Part shown: positions 32,742 to 41,720 of the stretch, one piece after another
Numbering within the stretch: position 1 is the stretch's first letter
Layout: every line of letters starts with the position of its first letter
Assembly: GCA_039198225.1 (NCBI GenBank)
Contig: JBCCTQ010000001.1
Span: 1 to 64,000, forward strand
Direction of reading: 5' to 3'
Length of the DNA: 64,000 bases
Source: JASJAR01 sp039198225
Lineage (GTDB): Bacteria > Pseudomonadota > Alphaproteobacteria > Rhodobacterales > Rhodobacteraceae
Notes under the pieces: generated by a model
What the model saw: the letters and a program-made list of their open reading frames with translations, nothing else
What the model was told of the DNA's origin: nothing
The model's database searches: none
Program-made: the position numbers and the translations under genes

Positions 32742-33734
32742 TCAGAAGTTGAGCACCGGGCAGCTATCGTCCGACATGTAATCGTGCACCGCGATTTCCC
32801 CTGCGACGATCTTCTCGCGGGCTTCTTCGACCATCGTTTTCATGTCGTCAGAAACCAATGCTTGGTTGTTTTCGTCGACGGCGTAATCAACGCCGCCCGA
32901 CGCCAAGTCGAGGACCTGGATGCCGGTTTCCATGCCTGGCCCGTCTTCGAAGGCTTTGAAGACTGCGTTGTCGACGCGCTTGAGCATCGAAGTCAGAACC
33001 GAGCCCGGGTGGAGGTGGTTCTGGTTCGAGTCCACGCCGATTGAAAGAACACCCGCGTCGGCGGCCGCCTGGAGCACACCCACGCCGGTACCACCGGCCG
33101 CGGCATAGACCACGTCAGCCCCTTGGCTGATCTGAGCTTTGGTGAGTTCGCCGCCCTTGACCGGGTCATTCCAGGCCGCCGGGGTCGAGCCGGTCATATT
33201 GGCGATCACGGTCGCATCGGGGTTCACGGCTTTAACGCCTTGGGCATAGCCGCACGCGAACTTGCGGATGAGCGGCACGTCCATCCCGCCGATAAATCCA
33301 ACGGTGTCGGATTCCGATGCCAATGCGGCCATCATCCCGACGAGGTAGGAGCCTTCATGTTCGGTGAAGACCACCGAGCGCACGTTTGGAAGATCAACCA
33401 CCATGTCGATCAGGGCGAAGGTCGTGTCTGGGTATTTTGGTGCGACTTCTTCGAGGGTCGCAGCGTTTTGGAAGCCCAAGACGACAATCGGATTGAAGCC
33501 TGCTTCGGCGAGGCGGGTGGCAAACTGGACGCGCTGGGCTTCCGAGGTCACTTCGATCTCGCGGTAGGTCTCACCGCTTTCCTCCGCCCAGCGACTGGCC
33601 CCGTTATAGGCCGCTTCGTTGAAGGATTTGTCGAATTTGCCGCCGAGGTCGTACATCAGCGCCGGTTCGGCCTGGGCCGTCGCCGCCGCGGCAACCAGGG
33701 CCGTTGCGCCGAAAAACTTCGCCATGAAAGTCAT
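32742..33734 (-). CDS. BMP-family solute-binding protein (nucleoside type)
   Basis: Periplasmic binding protein of the Bmp/PnrA family, 330 residues. The signal peptide MTFMAKFFGATALVAAAATA ends near AQA (no lipobox cysteine). The ligand-binding core has ALMYDLGGKFDKSFNEAAYNG, EHEGSYLVGMMAALAS and GFIGGMDVPLIRKFACGYAQ. Purine nucleosides are the ligands in characterised members; thiamine or others are possible. ATG at 33734 follows a GGAGA ribosome site. First gene of the transporter operon. A TTGATCAA palindrome lies upstream at 33783-33790 but is not assigned. Confidence 0.92.
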   Translation of the reverse strand: MTFMAKFFGATALVAAAATAQAEPALMYDLGGKFDKSFNEAAYNGASRWAEESGETYREIEVTSEAQRVQFATRLAEAGFNPIVVLGFQNAATLEEVAPKYPDTTFALIDMVVDLPNVRSVVFTEHEGSYLVGMMAALASESDTVGFIGGMDVPLIRKFACGYAQGVKAVNPDATVIANMTGSTPAAWNDPVKGGELTKAQISQGADVVYAAAGGTGVGVLQAAADAGVLSIGVDSNQNHLHPGSVLTSMLKRVDNAVFKAFEDGPGMETGIQVLDLASGGVDYAVDENNQALVSDDMKTMVEEAREKIVAGEIAVHDYMSDDSCPVLNF

Positions 33735-33862
33735 TTTCGTTTCTCCCGTGTCGGTGGGGCTGCGGTTGGATCCGCATGCCCGTTGATCAAGGGCAATTAA
33801 GGGCCGAGGGGAGAGGGGCGGTCAATAGGGAATTGGCCCGGCAAAGACGGGGCAGTGCCGCG

Positions 33863-34417
33863 TCAGGGCTGGCCGAGCGCTTTGCGCAAAATCAAGGCGT
33901 TGGCAGGATCGGCGGCAGGGCGGGGGTAGTAGCCCGGGCGCTGGCCGACCTGGTGCCACCCCGTTTTGTGATAGAGCGCAAGGGCGGCTGGATTGTCGTC
34001 GGCGACTTCGAGGAAGGCGGCTTTGCTGCCTCTTTCCTGGGCTTCAACCTCGAACGCTTCAAGGATGGCGTGGCCGAGGCCCCGGCGCCGGGCAGACATG
34101 GCGACCGCGAGGGTCAGGAGTTCGGTTTCCCATCCGATGGTGCGGCCAAGGAGGAAGCCGTGCAGCGCCACTGATGGCCCGCGGCTGCTGCCCAGTGACG
34201 TCATCGAGGGATGCCCGTCAGTGTCCGCAGCGCCGGGCCGCTTTTGGTCAAGATGGCAAGTCTTGATGGACGCCTCCGGCTGGTCCCCTCCGCTCCTGTC
34301 CGCAACCACGAGAAAAACGCCCTTTTCCTTGAGGCTGCTCTCAAACGCCGTAGCCGACCAGGCCGTGCCATGTTCCATCGCTTCGGCGTGGAGCCGCGCC
34401 AGGTCTTCCGCCGTCAA
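33863..34417 (-). CDS. rimI: RimI-like GNAT acetyltransferase with an in-frame insertion
   Basis: GNAT N-acetyltransferase, 184 residues, likely the ribosomal-protein S18 alanine acetyltransferase or a relative. The acetyl-CoA site is in AMSARRRGLGHAILEAFEVE, then SKAAFLEVADDNPAALALYH and GWHQVGQRPGYY. Immediately after FLVVAD a segment of about 44 residues (about 41-85, including SIKTCHLDQKRPG and MTSLGSS) interrupts the usual spacing before FLLGRT. It is in frame, so the protein may still fold. It overlaps tsaB by 4 bp; tsaB-rimI pairing is common and supports the name. Confidence 0.75.
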   Translation of the reverse strand: MTAEDLARLHAEAMEHGTAWSATAFESSLKEKGVFLVVADRSGGDQPEASIKTCHLDQKRPGAADTDGHPSMTSLGSSRGPSVALHGFLLGRTIGWETELLTLAVAMSARRRGLGHAILEAFEVEAQERGSKAAFLEVADDNPAALALYHKTGWHQVGQRPGYYPRPAADPANALILRKALGQP

Positions 34418-35064
34418 GCGACCCGACCTGACCGGGGCACCGCATCGGGCGGGCGAATATAGAGCGGCGCCGGGCGAAGAAGGGGCGCGTCAAGGCCCGG
34501 GAGCCGCGCATCAGCGACCTTTGCCATATGGGCCGCAATTCGTTTCGGCGCTTCTTCCTCCCATTTTGCCTGGAAAGGGCGGGCTATGTCTTCCGCACGA
34601 TGGCCGATGACACGCTGGTTCGCGTTGCCCAAGAGATCGGTGGGTGGGGCGAGCGGGTCGATGATCTGCGGCGGGCCCTCTGCGCGTCCTTGGCGAAACT
34701 TCTGGACATATGTCTGGTCTTGCGGGGCAGCGACGCTGACGAGGTCGGCTGGTGATTTGGTGTCAAAAAGTGTTTCGAACGTCGACACGCCGAGTGCGGG
34801 GAGACCAAGGCCCAAAGCGAGACCCCGTGCCGTAGAGACCCCGATACGGATGCCTGTGAAATTGCCGGGTCCGATTCCTACGGCGATGAGATCGATTGCA
34901 TTGAGGGCGATGTCGGCGCGCCTGAGGCTCGCTTCGATTTCGCCCACAAGCCGCTCGCCCTGGCCGCGCGCCATCTCGATCTCAGCTTCGTCAAGAATTT
35001 GCCCGTCACTTACGGCAACGGAGACGTGCGGCCCTGCCGTGTCGAAGGCCAGGATTCGAGCCAT
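34414..35064 (-). CDS. tsaB: tRNA threonylcarbamoyladenosine biosynthesis protein TsaB
   Basis: Subunit of the machinery making the t6A modification at position 37 of ANN-decoding tRNAs. The 216-residue protein starts MARILAFDTAGPHVSVAVSD (ASKHA nucleotide-fold start) and has GPGNFTGIRIGVSTARGLAL, the diagnostic TsaB motif. The C-terminal third is more divergent. ATG at 35064, 3 bp after the nfu stop. It overlaps the rimI-like gene downstream by 4 bp. Confidence 0.93.
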   Translation of the reverse strand: MARILAFDTAGPHVSVAVSDGQILDEAEIEMARGQGERLVGEIEASLRRADIALNAIDLIAVGIGPGNFTGIRIGVSTARGLALGLGLPALGVSTFETLFDTKSPADLVSVAAPQDQTYVQKFRQGRAEGPPQIIDPLAPPTDLLGNANQRVIGHRAEDIARPFQAKWEEEAPKRIAAHMAKVADARLPGLDAPLLRPAPLYIRPPDAVPRSGRVA

Positions 35065-35067
35065 TCT

Positions 35068-35637
35068 TTAGGCCGTAACCGGGCGCACCTCGACGACTTC
35101 GGGAATGTAATGGCGAAGGAGGTTCTCGATGCCCATTTTGAGCGTCAAGGTCGAAGAGGGGCAGCCAGCGCAGGCGCCTTGCATATGAAGGTAAACGACA
35201 CCGCGGTCGAAGCCGTGGAAAGTGATATCACCGCCGTCCTGGGCAACAGCCGGGCGCACGCGGGTGTCGAGAAGCTCTTTGATCTGGCCCACGACCTCCG
35301 CATCCGGCCCGTCATGGGACGCATGGCCGTCCGGGATCTCACCATTGCCATCGTCCTCGATCACCGGGTCACCAGATTGAAAATGCTCCATGATCGCGCC
35401 GAGAATCGCAGGCTTGATGTGGTCCCACTCAGCGGCTTCGGTCTTGGTGACAGTCACGAAATCCCAGCCGAAAAAAACACCCGCCACCCCGTCGAGGTCG
35501 AAGATCCGTTTGGCCAAGGGCGACTTATCCGCCGCCTCTTTGGTCGGAAAATCGGCCGTGCCCGCCTCGAGAATGGTCTCGCCCGGCAGAAATTTCAGCG
35601 TCGCCGGGTTCGGCGTCATTTCCGTTTGGATGAACAT
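35068..35637 (-). CDS. NifU/NfuA-like iron-sulfur cluster carrier
   Basis: Fe-S cluster scaffold or carrier, 189 residues. The N-terminal Nfu domain (about 1-88) begins MFIQTEMTPNPATLKFLPGE. The C-terminal NifU domain (about 110-185) has the cluster ligands in CAGCPSSTLTLKMGIE (CxxC) and RPAVAQDGGDITFHGFDRG. The layout with tsaB and rimI downstream is common in this class. It likely delivers clusters to enzymes such as SdhB or aconitase; this is inferred from family role. Confidence 0.92.
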   Translation of the reverse strand: MFIQTEMTPNPATLKFLPGETILEAGTADFPTKEAADKSPLAKRIFDLDGVAGVFFGWDFVTVTKTEAAEWDHIKPAILGAIMEHFQSGDPVIEDDGNGEIPDGHASHDGPDAEVVGQIKELLDTRVRPAVAQDGGDITFHGFDRGVVYLHMQGACAGCPSSTLTLKMGIENLLRHYIPEVVEVRPVTA

Positions 35638-35711
35638 GGCGCTCTCCTTGTCGCCGTGGATATATGCAGTGCCCTCGGGGCTGCTTCAAGGTTTGGAATG
35701 ATTCTAAACTT

Positions 35712-36167
35712 CTAGCAGACCTCGTCAAGCTGCTCCTTGGAAAGCTCGCCCGGCACTATGGTAACTGGAACGGGGAGCGTACCGAAGCGGCGGGACAGTT
35801 CGTTGATAATGGGGCCCGGCCCGCCTTTGCCAGTGCCCGCGCCAAGAACGAGAATGCCAATCTCGCTGTCATCCCCGATTTGGGCCAGTAATTCGGGCAG
35901 CGCTTCGCCTTCGCGGATCACGAGCTCCGGATCGACCCCCTGCCGATCGCGCATCCATTTCGCAAACACTTCGAAATGAACGTTTATCCGTTCCCGGGCT
36001 TCCTCGCGCATCAACTCTCCGACACCGATCCAGTGTTGGAATTCCTCGGGCGGGATGATTGCCAGAACTTGAACACCGCCTTTGGTGCGGGCTGCTCGCA
36101 TGGCCGCAAAGCGCATGGCGTTGAGGCATTCGCGACTGTTGTCGAGCACCACTAGAAATTTGCGCAT
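35712..36167 (-). CDS. Universal stress protein (UspA family)
   Basis: A 151-residue UspA-domain protein. The N-terminus MRKFLVVLDNSRECLNAMRF starts the alpha/beta fold, and the C-terminal ATP-binding-type loop GAGTGKGGPGPIINELSRR and PVPVTIVPGEL match the G-2x-G-9x-G(S/T) pattern. ATG at 36167 is chosen because the family starts there; the open frame upstream is GC-driven read-through. It probably binds ATP and helps stress survival. It lies 74 bp before nfu on the same strand. Confidence 0.9.
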   Translation of the reverse strand: MRKFLVVLDNSRECLNAMRFAAMRAARTKGGVQVLAIIPPEEFQHWIGVGELMREEARERINVHFEVFAKWMRDRQGVDPELVIREGEALPELLAQIGDDSEIGILVLGAGTGKGGPGPIINELSRRFGTLPVPVTIVPGELSKEQLDEVC

Positions 36168-36470
36168 CGTGCCTCGCAGGTCGTCCGTTGGAGATGATGA
36201 ACGAGGCGACATCGCCTGTCCAGAAGGGGAGGCCTGGCAAATCGGCAGGCACATCGGCTGCCGGCACGTGGTCGACAAGGGGAATGGGCGGATGCGCCTG
36301 CCGCCGACCCGCTGGGGATGCGGGGCGGGTTCCATCCTAGTCCGAGTTTGCAACGCGGTCGTGACGCCGCGCGAACCCAACGGGTTTGCAGAACGGCAGG
36401 TGCCGCAGCGAATGAAGGCCCGCGGAACGTCCGGCGGGCCTTCATCCGATAGAGAATCTCACCAAAAGGT
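36168..36470. other. 303-bp gap between the stress protein and the Hint gene
   Basis: No coding signal is supported. It holds the strong hairpin at 36412-36445 just past the Hint gene, and whatever promoter serves the stress protein gene, which could not be located by eye. Confidence 0.5.
36412..36445 (-). terminator. Strong hairpin after the Hint-domain gene
   Basis: A 12-bp perfect stem, ATGAAGGCCCGC at 36412-36423 and GCGGGCCTTCAT at 36434-36445, with a 10-nt loop. It lies 25 bp past the stop of the Hint gene on the minus strand. Stem and CCTTCATT tail resemble alphaproteobacterial intrinsic terminators, although the T-run is short. Confidence 0.68.
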
Positions 36471-37103
36471 TCAGGCGAAATCCGGGCGGTAACGGGCGCG
36501 TTCCACAACCGGGTATCGAGCGGCCGGATAGGTGTCCGGCGCGTCCCGCAAGTCGGGGAAGGCGCGTGTGATATCGTCACCCACCGCGCGGTCGATCGTG
36601 TCGAGGGCGGCAGGGGTTGGGCGGAAGCTCTCGACCGGGAGCCCATTGGCGCAAAACACCACGTGCTCGTCGAAAACCACGTTGAAATACGTCACATCGC
36701 CGATGTCGCGGGCGCTGTGGATGCTGTCATGGGCGCCCACAAGGGTCTTTGCAGCGACAAGGGAAGGCTGGTCGTCGTCTTTGCCCTGAAGACGCCAGCC
36801 GGGGATCAAGAGGCGGTGGCGCGGGGCCACGAGGAGGTCATGGCTCGGCATCATTGGAGCGACTGCGCGCGGCGCAAGCCGTACTGGTGCAAGCGACGGG
36901 TCAGCGGTAATTTCGGTGGCCGTGACTTTCCGGCTGAAGACAACCCGAACCGGCTGAAGACCGGCATCGCGGGTCACGATCAGGTCGCCGACGCGCACGT
37001 TTTCAATCCGCCTCGCCCCACAGGGCGTACGGAGATTTGCGCCAGTCACCAGGCCCATCGGCCCTGCTTTTGTGTCTGCGATGTCTTTCGGCATTCGGTC
37101 CAT
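36471..37103 (-). CDS. Hint-domain protein of unknown role
   Basis: A 210-residue protein with a Hedgehog/intein (Hint) domain, a group frequent in Rhodobacterales. The self-processing-type start is NLRTPCGARRIENVRVGDLI (cysteine as possible nucleophile) and later elements are RHRLLIPGW and TYFNVVFDEHVVFCANGLPV. The cysteine is preceded by TGANLRTP, so whether it splices or cleaves cannot be judged. The ATG at 37103 (MDRMPKDIADT) is preferred; the frame is open to a TTG at 37154. No export signal is visible. It is followed by a strong terminator and stands between the dehydrogenase and the stress protein. Confidence 0.72.
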   Translation of the reverse strand: MDRMPKDIADTKAGPMGLVTGANLRTPCGARRIENVRVGDLIVTRDAGLQPVRVVFSRKVTATEITADPSLAPVRLAPRAVAPMMPSHDLLVAPRHRLLIPGWRLQGKDDDQPSLVAAKTLVGAHDSIHSARDIGDVTYFNVVFDEHVVFCANGLPVESFRPTPAALDTIDRAVGDDITRAFPDLRDAPDTYPAARYPVVERARYRPDFA

Positions 37104-37280
37104 CCATCCCCGATGAAACCAAGCCCATGCGGCTTCGCCTTCAACAGGCCCCAAAAATTTGGCCAGATTGTGGAGGGCCGATGGAATAATCGCGAAAGTC
37201 GACAGAAATCCGCCCCGAAGCCCGGTGAGAGCCCTAGAGCTGCCCGGATCGGCACTGCGAGACGTGACAATCGGGTTCGG

Positions 37281-39806
37281 TCAGCTAGGACTGTCCGCGC
37301 GAATTCTGGCATTTGTCGGATCATAGGGGCAATCTTCGGTCACGATAGCCGGCCAAAGCTGGTCTTGGATCTTAACTTGAAGCTCGGTGCCCGCCGCAGC
37401 GTAGTTCGGGCTGACATAGCCCATGCCGATGGATTTACCGAAGGCGGCCGACCATCCCCCGGAGGTCAGACGCCCGACGCGGGTGTCACCGTGATAGAGC
37501 GCCTCTCGGCCCCAAGGGTCGGCATCTTCGGGACCGTCCACAAGGAATGTCGCGCATTTGACGCGAATGCCGGTATCTTGCATGCGGTCTTTGCCGAAAA
37601 AGTCCTTGGAAAGATCGACAAACCGGTCGAGCCCGCCCTCCAGAGGCGTCGCGTCGCGCCCAAGCTCGGTGCCGAATGCGCGGTAGGACTTTTCTTGCCG
37701 GAGCCAGTTTTGCGCCCGGGCACCAACCGGTTTGATGCCAAACTCTGCGCCCGCTTCCATCAGCTGGTCCCATAGGTGGTTCTGCATTTCAATCGGGTGG
37801 TGAAGTTCCCAGCCCAGCTCGCCGGTATACGCCACCCGGACCGCCTGGACTGGAACCATGCCGAGTTCTATATTGCGGGCAGCGAGCCAAGGGAAACGTT
37901 TGTTCGACAGGGCCGTGGCTGGATCGGCGTCGCGGATCAATGCGGCGAGGACGTCGCGCGCTTTTGGTCCGGCAAGGGCGAAAACACCAATCGTGGTGGT
38001 GATGTCTTCCTCATTGATCCGGCCGAAATCGTCTTCTTTTTCGGCGATCGCCTTATAGAGGTAGTCCTGATCATAGGCATGCCAGGCACCGGCGGAGATC
38101 AGCGTGAACCAATCTTCGGCCTCCCGGACGATCGTGTATTCCGTGCGGACCGTGCCATGGGATGAGAGCGCGTAGGTAAGATTGATCCGGCCGGGTTTCG
38201 GGAGCCGGTTTGACGTGAACCAGTCGAGAAAGCCGGCCGCACCCGGACCTGTAAGACGGTGTTTGGCGAAGGCCGTGGCATCGATCAGTCCGACGCCGTT
38301 CCGGATCGCCTCGGCTTCGGTTCTCGCGTAGTTCCACCAGCCACCCCGGCGGAAAGACCGGCTGTCATGGTCAGAAAAGTCGAGATGCGGTCGGCCGTCG
38401 GTCTCGCCATAATCGGTTGCGTAGTAATTTGGCCTCTCCCAGCCGTTCACTTGCCCGAACTGCGCCCCGAGGGCCTTTTGCCGATCATAGGCTGGGCTGG
38501 TACGGAGGGGCCGGCAGGCTTTGCGTTCTTCGTCGGGATGGTGAAGAATGTAGACGTGGGAATAACATTCTTCGTTCTTCCGCATGGCGTATTCGGTCGT
38601 CATCCAAGACCCATAGCGCTTGGGATCTAGCGAGCCCATATCGATCTCGGCTTCGCCTTCGACCATCAACTGCGCGAGGTAGTGGCCCGTGCCCCCGGCG
38701 GCGGTGATGCCAAAGGAAAACCCTTCGGCGAGCCACATGTTCTGCAGCCCAGGTGCTGGGCCCAACAGCGGGTTGCCGTCCGGTGTATAGCAAATCGGGC
38801 CATTGTAATCGTCTTTGATGCCCACGGTCTCGCTCGACGGGATCCGATGGATGAATGACATGTACTCCTCTTCGATCCGCTCAAGATCGAGGGGGAAGAG
38901 ATCGGCCCGGAAGCTCTCTGGCACAGCATGTTCAAACCGGGCCGGGGCGCCTTCTTCGTAGGGGCCGAGGATCCAACCGCCCCGCTCTTCGCGGACGTAC
39001 CATTTGGCATCCGCGTCCCGGAGGACGGGGTGCTCTGGGTTGGCGTCCCGCCAGGCGGCGAGGGCGGGGTCGGGCTCGGTGACGATGTATTGGTGCTCGA
39101 CCGGAATCGCGGGGATCTTGATGCCTAAAAGTGCTGCCGTGCGCTGGGAATGGTTCCCGGTCGCAGTGACCACATGCTCGGCGGCCACGGTCACTTTCTC
39201 GTCCGAAGGGATAAGATTGCCGCCCTTTTCGACCATCTTGGTCAATTCGACATCCCAATGGTTGCCGGTCCAGGTATAGCTGTCGACCTGCCAGCGCCGC
39301 TCGACGACTACGCCCCGTTGGCGCGCACCCTTTGCCATGGCTTGGGTCACGTCGGCCGGGTTAATGTAACCGTCCGTCGGGTGGTAGATCGCGCCAATGA
39401 GGTCCTCGGTCCGGACCAGCGGATAGCGATCTTTGATGTCGGCGGGGTTCAGCCATTCATAGGGTACGCCGCAGGTCTCGGCGGTGGAGGCGTAGAGCAT
39501 GTACTCGTCCATCCGCGCTTGGCTCTGTGCCATGCGAAGATTGCCGACGACCGAGAAACCCGGATTGAGCCCGGTTTCTTCTTCCAGCGTTTTGTAGAAC
39601 TTGATCGAGTAATCGTGGATGTGGGTCGTGGCATAGGACATGTTGAAATACGGTAAGAGCCCTGCCGCATGCCAAGTCGAGCCCGATGTCAGTTCGTCGC
39701 GCTCAACAAGCATCACGTCGTCCCAGCCCGCTCGGGCCAGGTGGTAGGCTATGGCCGTGCCCACCGCACCGCCGCCGACAACGAGGGCTCTCACTTGGGT
39801 TTTCAT
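37281..39806 (-). CDS. Dimethylglycine/sarcosine dehydrogenase-like FAD enzyme
   Basis: A two-part enzyme of 841 residues. The N-terminal half is a DAO-type FAD oxidoreductase: GGGAVGTAIAYHLARAGW (Rossmann), VMLVERDELTSGSTWHAAGL (the histidine is a candidate covalent-FAD site) and GNLRMAQSQARMDEYMLYAS. The C-terminal half (about 430-830) is a GcvT-like folate-binding domain with RTEYTIVREAEDWF and YTGELGWELHHPIEM. Members demethylate dimethylglycine or sarcosine and pass formaldehyde to tetrahydrofolate. Substrate specificity is uncertain. ATG at 39806 (MKTQVRALVVGGG) is preferred over an upstream in-frame start. It is divergent from panC. Confidence 0.88.
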   Translation of the reverse strand: MKTQVRALVVGGGAVGTAIAYHLARAGWDDVMLVERDELTSGSTWHAAGLLPYFNMSYATTHIHDYSIKFYKTLEEETGLNPGFSVVGNLRMAQSQARMDEYMLYASTAETCGVPYEWLNPADIKDRYPLVRTEDLIGAIYHPTDGYINPADVTQAMAKGARQRGVVVERRWQVDSYTWTGNHWDVELTKMVEKGGNLIPSDEKVTVAAEHVVTATGNHSQRTAALLGIKIPAIPVEHQYIVTEPDPALAAWRDANPEHPVLRDADAKWYVREERGGWILGPYEEGAPARFEHAVPESFRADLFPLDLERIEEEYMSFIHRIPSSETVGIKDDYNGPICYTPDGNPLLGPAPGLQNMWLAEGFSFGITAAGGTGHYLAQLMVEGEAEIDMGSLDPKRYGSWMTTEYAMRKNEECYSHVYILHHPDEERKACRPLRTSPAYDRQKALGAQFGQVNGWERPNYYATDYGETDGRPHLDFSDHDSRSFRRGGWWNYARTEAEAIRNGVGLIDATAFAKHRLTGPGAAGFLDWFTSNRLPKPGRINLTYALSSHGTVRTEYTIVREAEDWFTLISAGAWHAYDQDYLYKAIAEKEDDFGRINEEDITTTIGVFALAGPKARDVLAALIRDADPATALSNKRFPWLAARNIELGMVPVQAVRVAYTGELGWELHHPIEMQNHLWDQLMEAGAEFGIKPVGARAQNWLRQEKSYRAFGTELGRDATPLEGGLDRFVDLSKDFFGKDRMQDTGIRVKCATFLVDGPEDADPWGREALYHGDTRVGRLTSGGWSAAFGKSIGMGYVSPNYAAAGTELQVKIQDQLWPAIVTEDCPYDPTNARIRADSPS

Positions 39807-39968
39807 CGATCGTCTCCCAGCCAATCCGGCGCTTAGACGCTATCCCACCCAGAGCGCGCCTGGAGGAGTCATCCGACGGAATTGGGTTGGAATGCGACGT
39901 GACCCAGTGCCCCACAGGGCCCCGCATGTTCCTTGAGGCTTTGCCAAATTGGAGCTAGCAGCTCGCCC

Positions 39969-40814
39969 ATGGAAATCTGCGAAAGCGTGGACGCGATCCG
40001 CCAGGTGGTCGCGGGCTACCGCGGGGCGGGCGAAACGGTTGGCCTCGTGACGACGATGGGGGCGCTCCACGAAGGACATCTTTCGCTGATGCGCGCGGCC
40101 CGGGACGCCCACGACCGAGTGGTGGCGACGATCTTTGTGAACCCAACCCAGTTTGGCGAGGTGGCTGACCTCGCCCACTATCCCTCCGACGATGCGCGCG
40201 ATATCTCGCTTTTGGTGAAGGAAGACGTGGACGCGCTGTTTCTCCCCAAAGTCGAGGTCATTTACCCGCCGGGCGACGAGACAATCGTCGAGACGACCCA
40301 TCTCGCCAATATCCTCCACGGCAAGGTACGCCCGGGCCATTACCGCGGTGTGGCGACGGTGGTGGCGCGGCTCTTTAACATTTGCCAGCCCCATGCGGCC
40401 TATTTCGGCGAAAAGGACTATCAGCAATTGCAGGTCATCCGCCGAATGGTGCGCGACCTGCACTTTCCGCTCGACGTCGTTGGGGTGCCGACGATGCGCG
40501 AACCCGATGGGCTGGCCATGTCGTCGCGCAATGTGCGGCTGACGCCGGAGGATCGGGCTGCTGCCGTGGTGTTGAGCGCGAGCCTCGACGAAGCCGAAGC
40601 ACTGGTCGCATCCGGGACGGATGTCAAAGCCCTGGGAGGAGCAATCCGGGCGCGGATCAAAGCTAAACGGCGGGCCATTCTCCGTGCCGTCGATATCGTA
40701 GCACCCGAAACCCTCGCGCCGCTTTCCGGGCCGATCGAGGCGAAGATCGCCGTGATGATCTCTGCCGAATTCGGCGGGGTACTTTTGATTGATCAAAGAG
40801 AGATCAAACCATGA
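39969..40814 (+). CDS. panC: Pantoate-beta-alanine ligase (pantothenate synthetase)
   Basis: Joins pantoate and beta-alanine to pantothenate with ATP. The 281-residue product is intact: TTMGALHEGHLSLMRAA (HxGH nucleotide site), VATIFVNPTQFG, YFGEKDYQQLQVIRRMV and GLAMSSRNVRL. ATG at 39969 starts MEICESVDAIRQ; an upstream TTG start is less likely. It ends in ATGA, and the start codon within that overlap opens a panB remnant. Upstream is the divergent dehydrogenase gene. Because panB is broken next door, pantoate must come from elsewhere (see findings). Confidence 0.95.
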   Translation: MEICESVDAIRQVVAGYRGAGETVGLVTTMGALHEGHLSLMRAARDAHDRVVATIFVNPTQFGEVADLAHYPSDDARDISLLVKEDVDALFLPKVEVIYPPGDETIVETTHLANILHGKVRPGHYRGVATVVARLFNICQPHAAYFGEKDYQQLQVIRRMVRDLHFPLDVVGVPTMREPDGLAMSSRNVRLTPEDRAAAVVLSASLDEAEALVASGTDVKALGGAIRARIKAKRRAILRAVDIVAPETLAPLSGPIEAKIAVMISAEFGGVLLIDQREIKP

Positions 40815-41002
40815 GCACCGAATAGCCCAACCGCCGGATTACGGTTCCACAAGTCGCGGATCGGAAAGGCGACGACCCGATCGTTTCGCTCACCTTCTAT
40901 CACGCCCATACCACGGTGATCGCCGATCGCTACGCGGATTTCATCTTGGTTGGCGACGTTCTTGGCATGGTGATACATGGGATTGAGACTGACACTTTCC
41001 CG
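40811..41002 (+). pseudogene. panB: panB remnant (ketopantoate hydroxymethyltransferase)
   Basis: A broken start of the gene for 3-methyl-2-oxobutanoate hydroxymethyltransferase. The start ATG overlaps the panC stop as in an intact panC-panB operon. Codon 5 is a TAG stop (40823-40825). The frame then reads on with family-like sequence: TVPQVADRKGDDPIVSLTFY, HAHTTVIADRYADFILVGDV and LGMVIHGIETDTF. Homology then ends at about codon 64 of an expected 270-280, so the rest is deleted or replaced. A premature stop plus truncation make a functional product very unlikely. Confidence 0.8.
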
Positions 41003-41187
41003 CCATCCAAGAAAATCGTCGCAATGGGCGCGAGCCGCAGGCCTAGCTTTTGGCCACTTGGCTCAAGTGGATCAGTGACGAACATTTTCCGATGCAGTGG
41101 TCATCGGTGGTTCGATTGGCCGTCGTGGAACAGCGGCAAGGGCCCGTGCGCGAGCGGCTGACAGAGCCGTTGGGTCGCCTAACACTT

Positions 41188-41720
41188 TCACAATTTCGGC
41201 CACGTCTCTTCTCCCCGTGTTTGAGACGTGTATTCGGCGAAGGGTTGGCCCATCGGGCCCATTTCGGCGAACGAATTCTTCTCTCCAACGCGGCGGGCAT
41301 TGGCGTGCGCTCCGGACGCCGCCCTGACAATGCGCAGGAACACACTGATGCAGACGGTTTTGATGGCAAGAAACAGGATCACTTCGGCGTCATCGGGTGC
41401 CAATTGATCGACCGCAAGCAAGGCGAATAGCGCGGTGGCAAGTCCCCTCGGACCGAACGATCCAATGAAAGGGTGAACTTCCTAGCACGTAGAACACGGC
41501 TTCAAAGGAGAGGTGAGCCGTCGCTGCTGGAATGAGAAAAACTCACTGCAGAAAAACGCGCTCCACGATAGGGACTACCCTTCGCCTTCGGTGAATTCAA
41601 AGACGAACAAACAGCGCCCGCGAAAGACTGAACCGAAGCCAAGGATCGCTGCGAGCGCGGATATGAAGCCAATCCCCCGGCAAGCGTTTCCGCCAGATGG
41701 GCGATCGCGGCCAAGACCAG
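41188..41720 (-). pseudogene. Decayed cation/proton antiporter (CPA1-like) remnant
   Basis: Fragments of an antiporter are readable on the minus strand in more than one frame. The C-terminal part (41188-41481) reads FIGSFGPRGLATALFALLAV then DQLAPDDAEVILFLAIKTV. It ends at TGA 41188-41190 and is preceded by an in-frame stop at 41482-41484. Upstream, other frames give AAIAHLAETLAGG, FISALAAILGFGSVFRGR and FEFTEGEG followed by a stop, and AHLSFEAVFYVLG. These are consecutive pieces of one CPA1-type Na+/H+ antiporter, joined by frameshifts, stops and at least one deletion. The start of the original gene could not be located. Confidence 0.65.

Noticed and set aside
33783..33790. TTGATCAA palindrome before the nucleoside-type binding protein gene
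   Set aside because: It recalls the FNR consensus (TTGAT-N4-ATCAA) but lacks the spacer; a single 8-bp palindrome is too weak to call.
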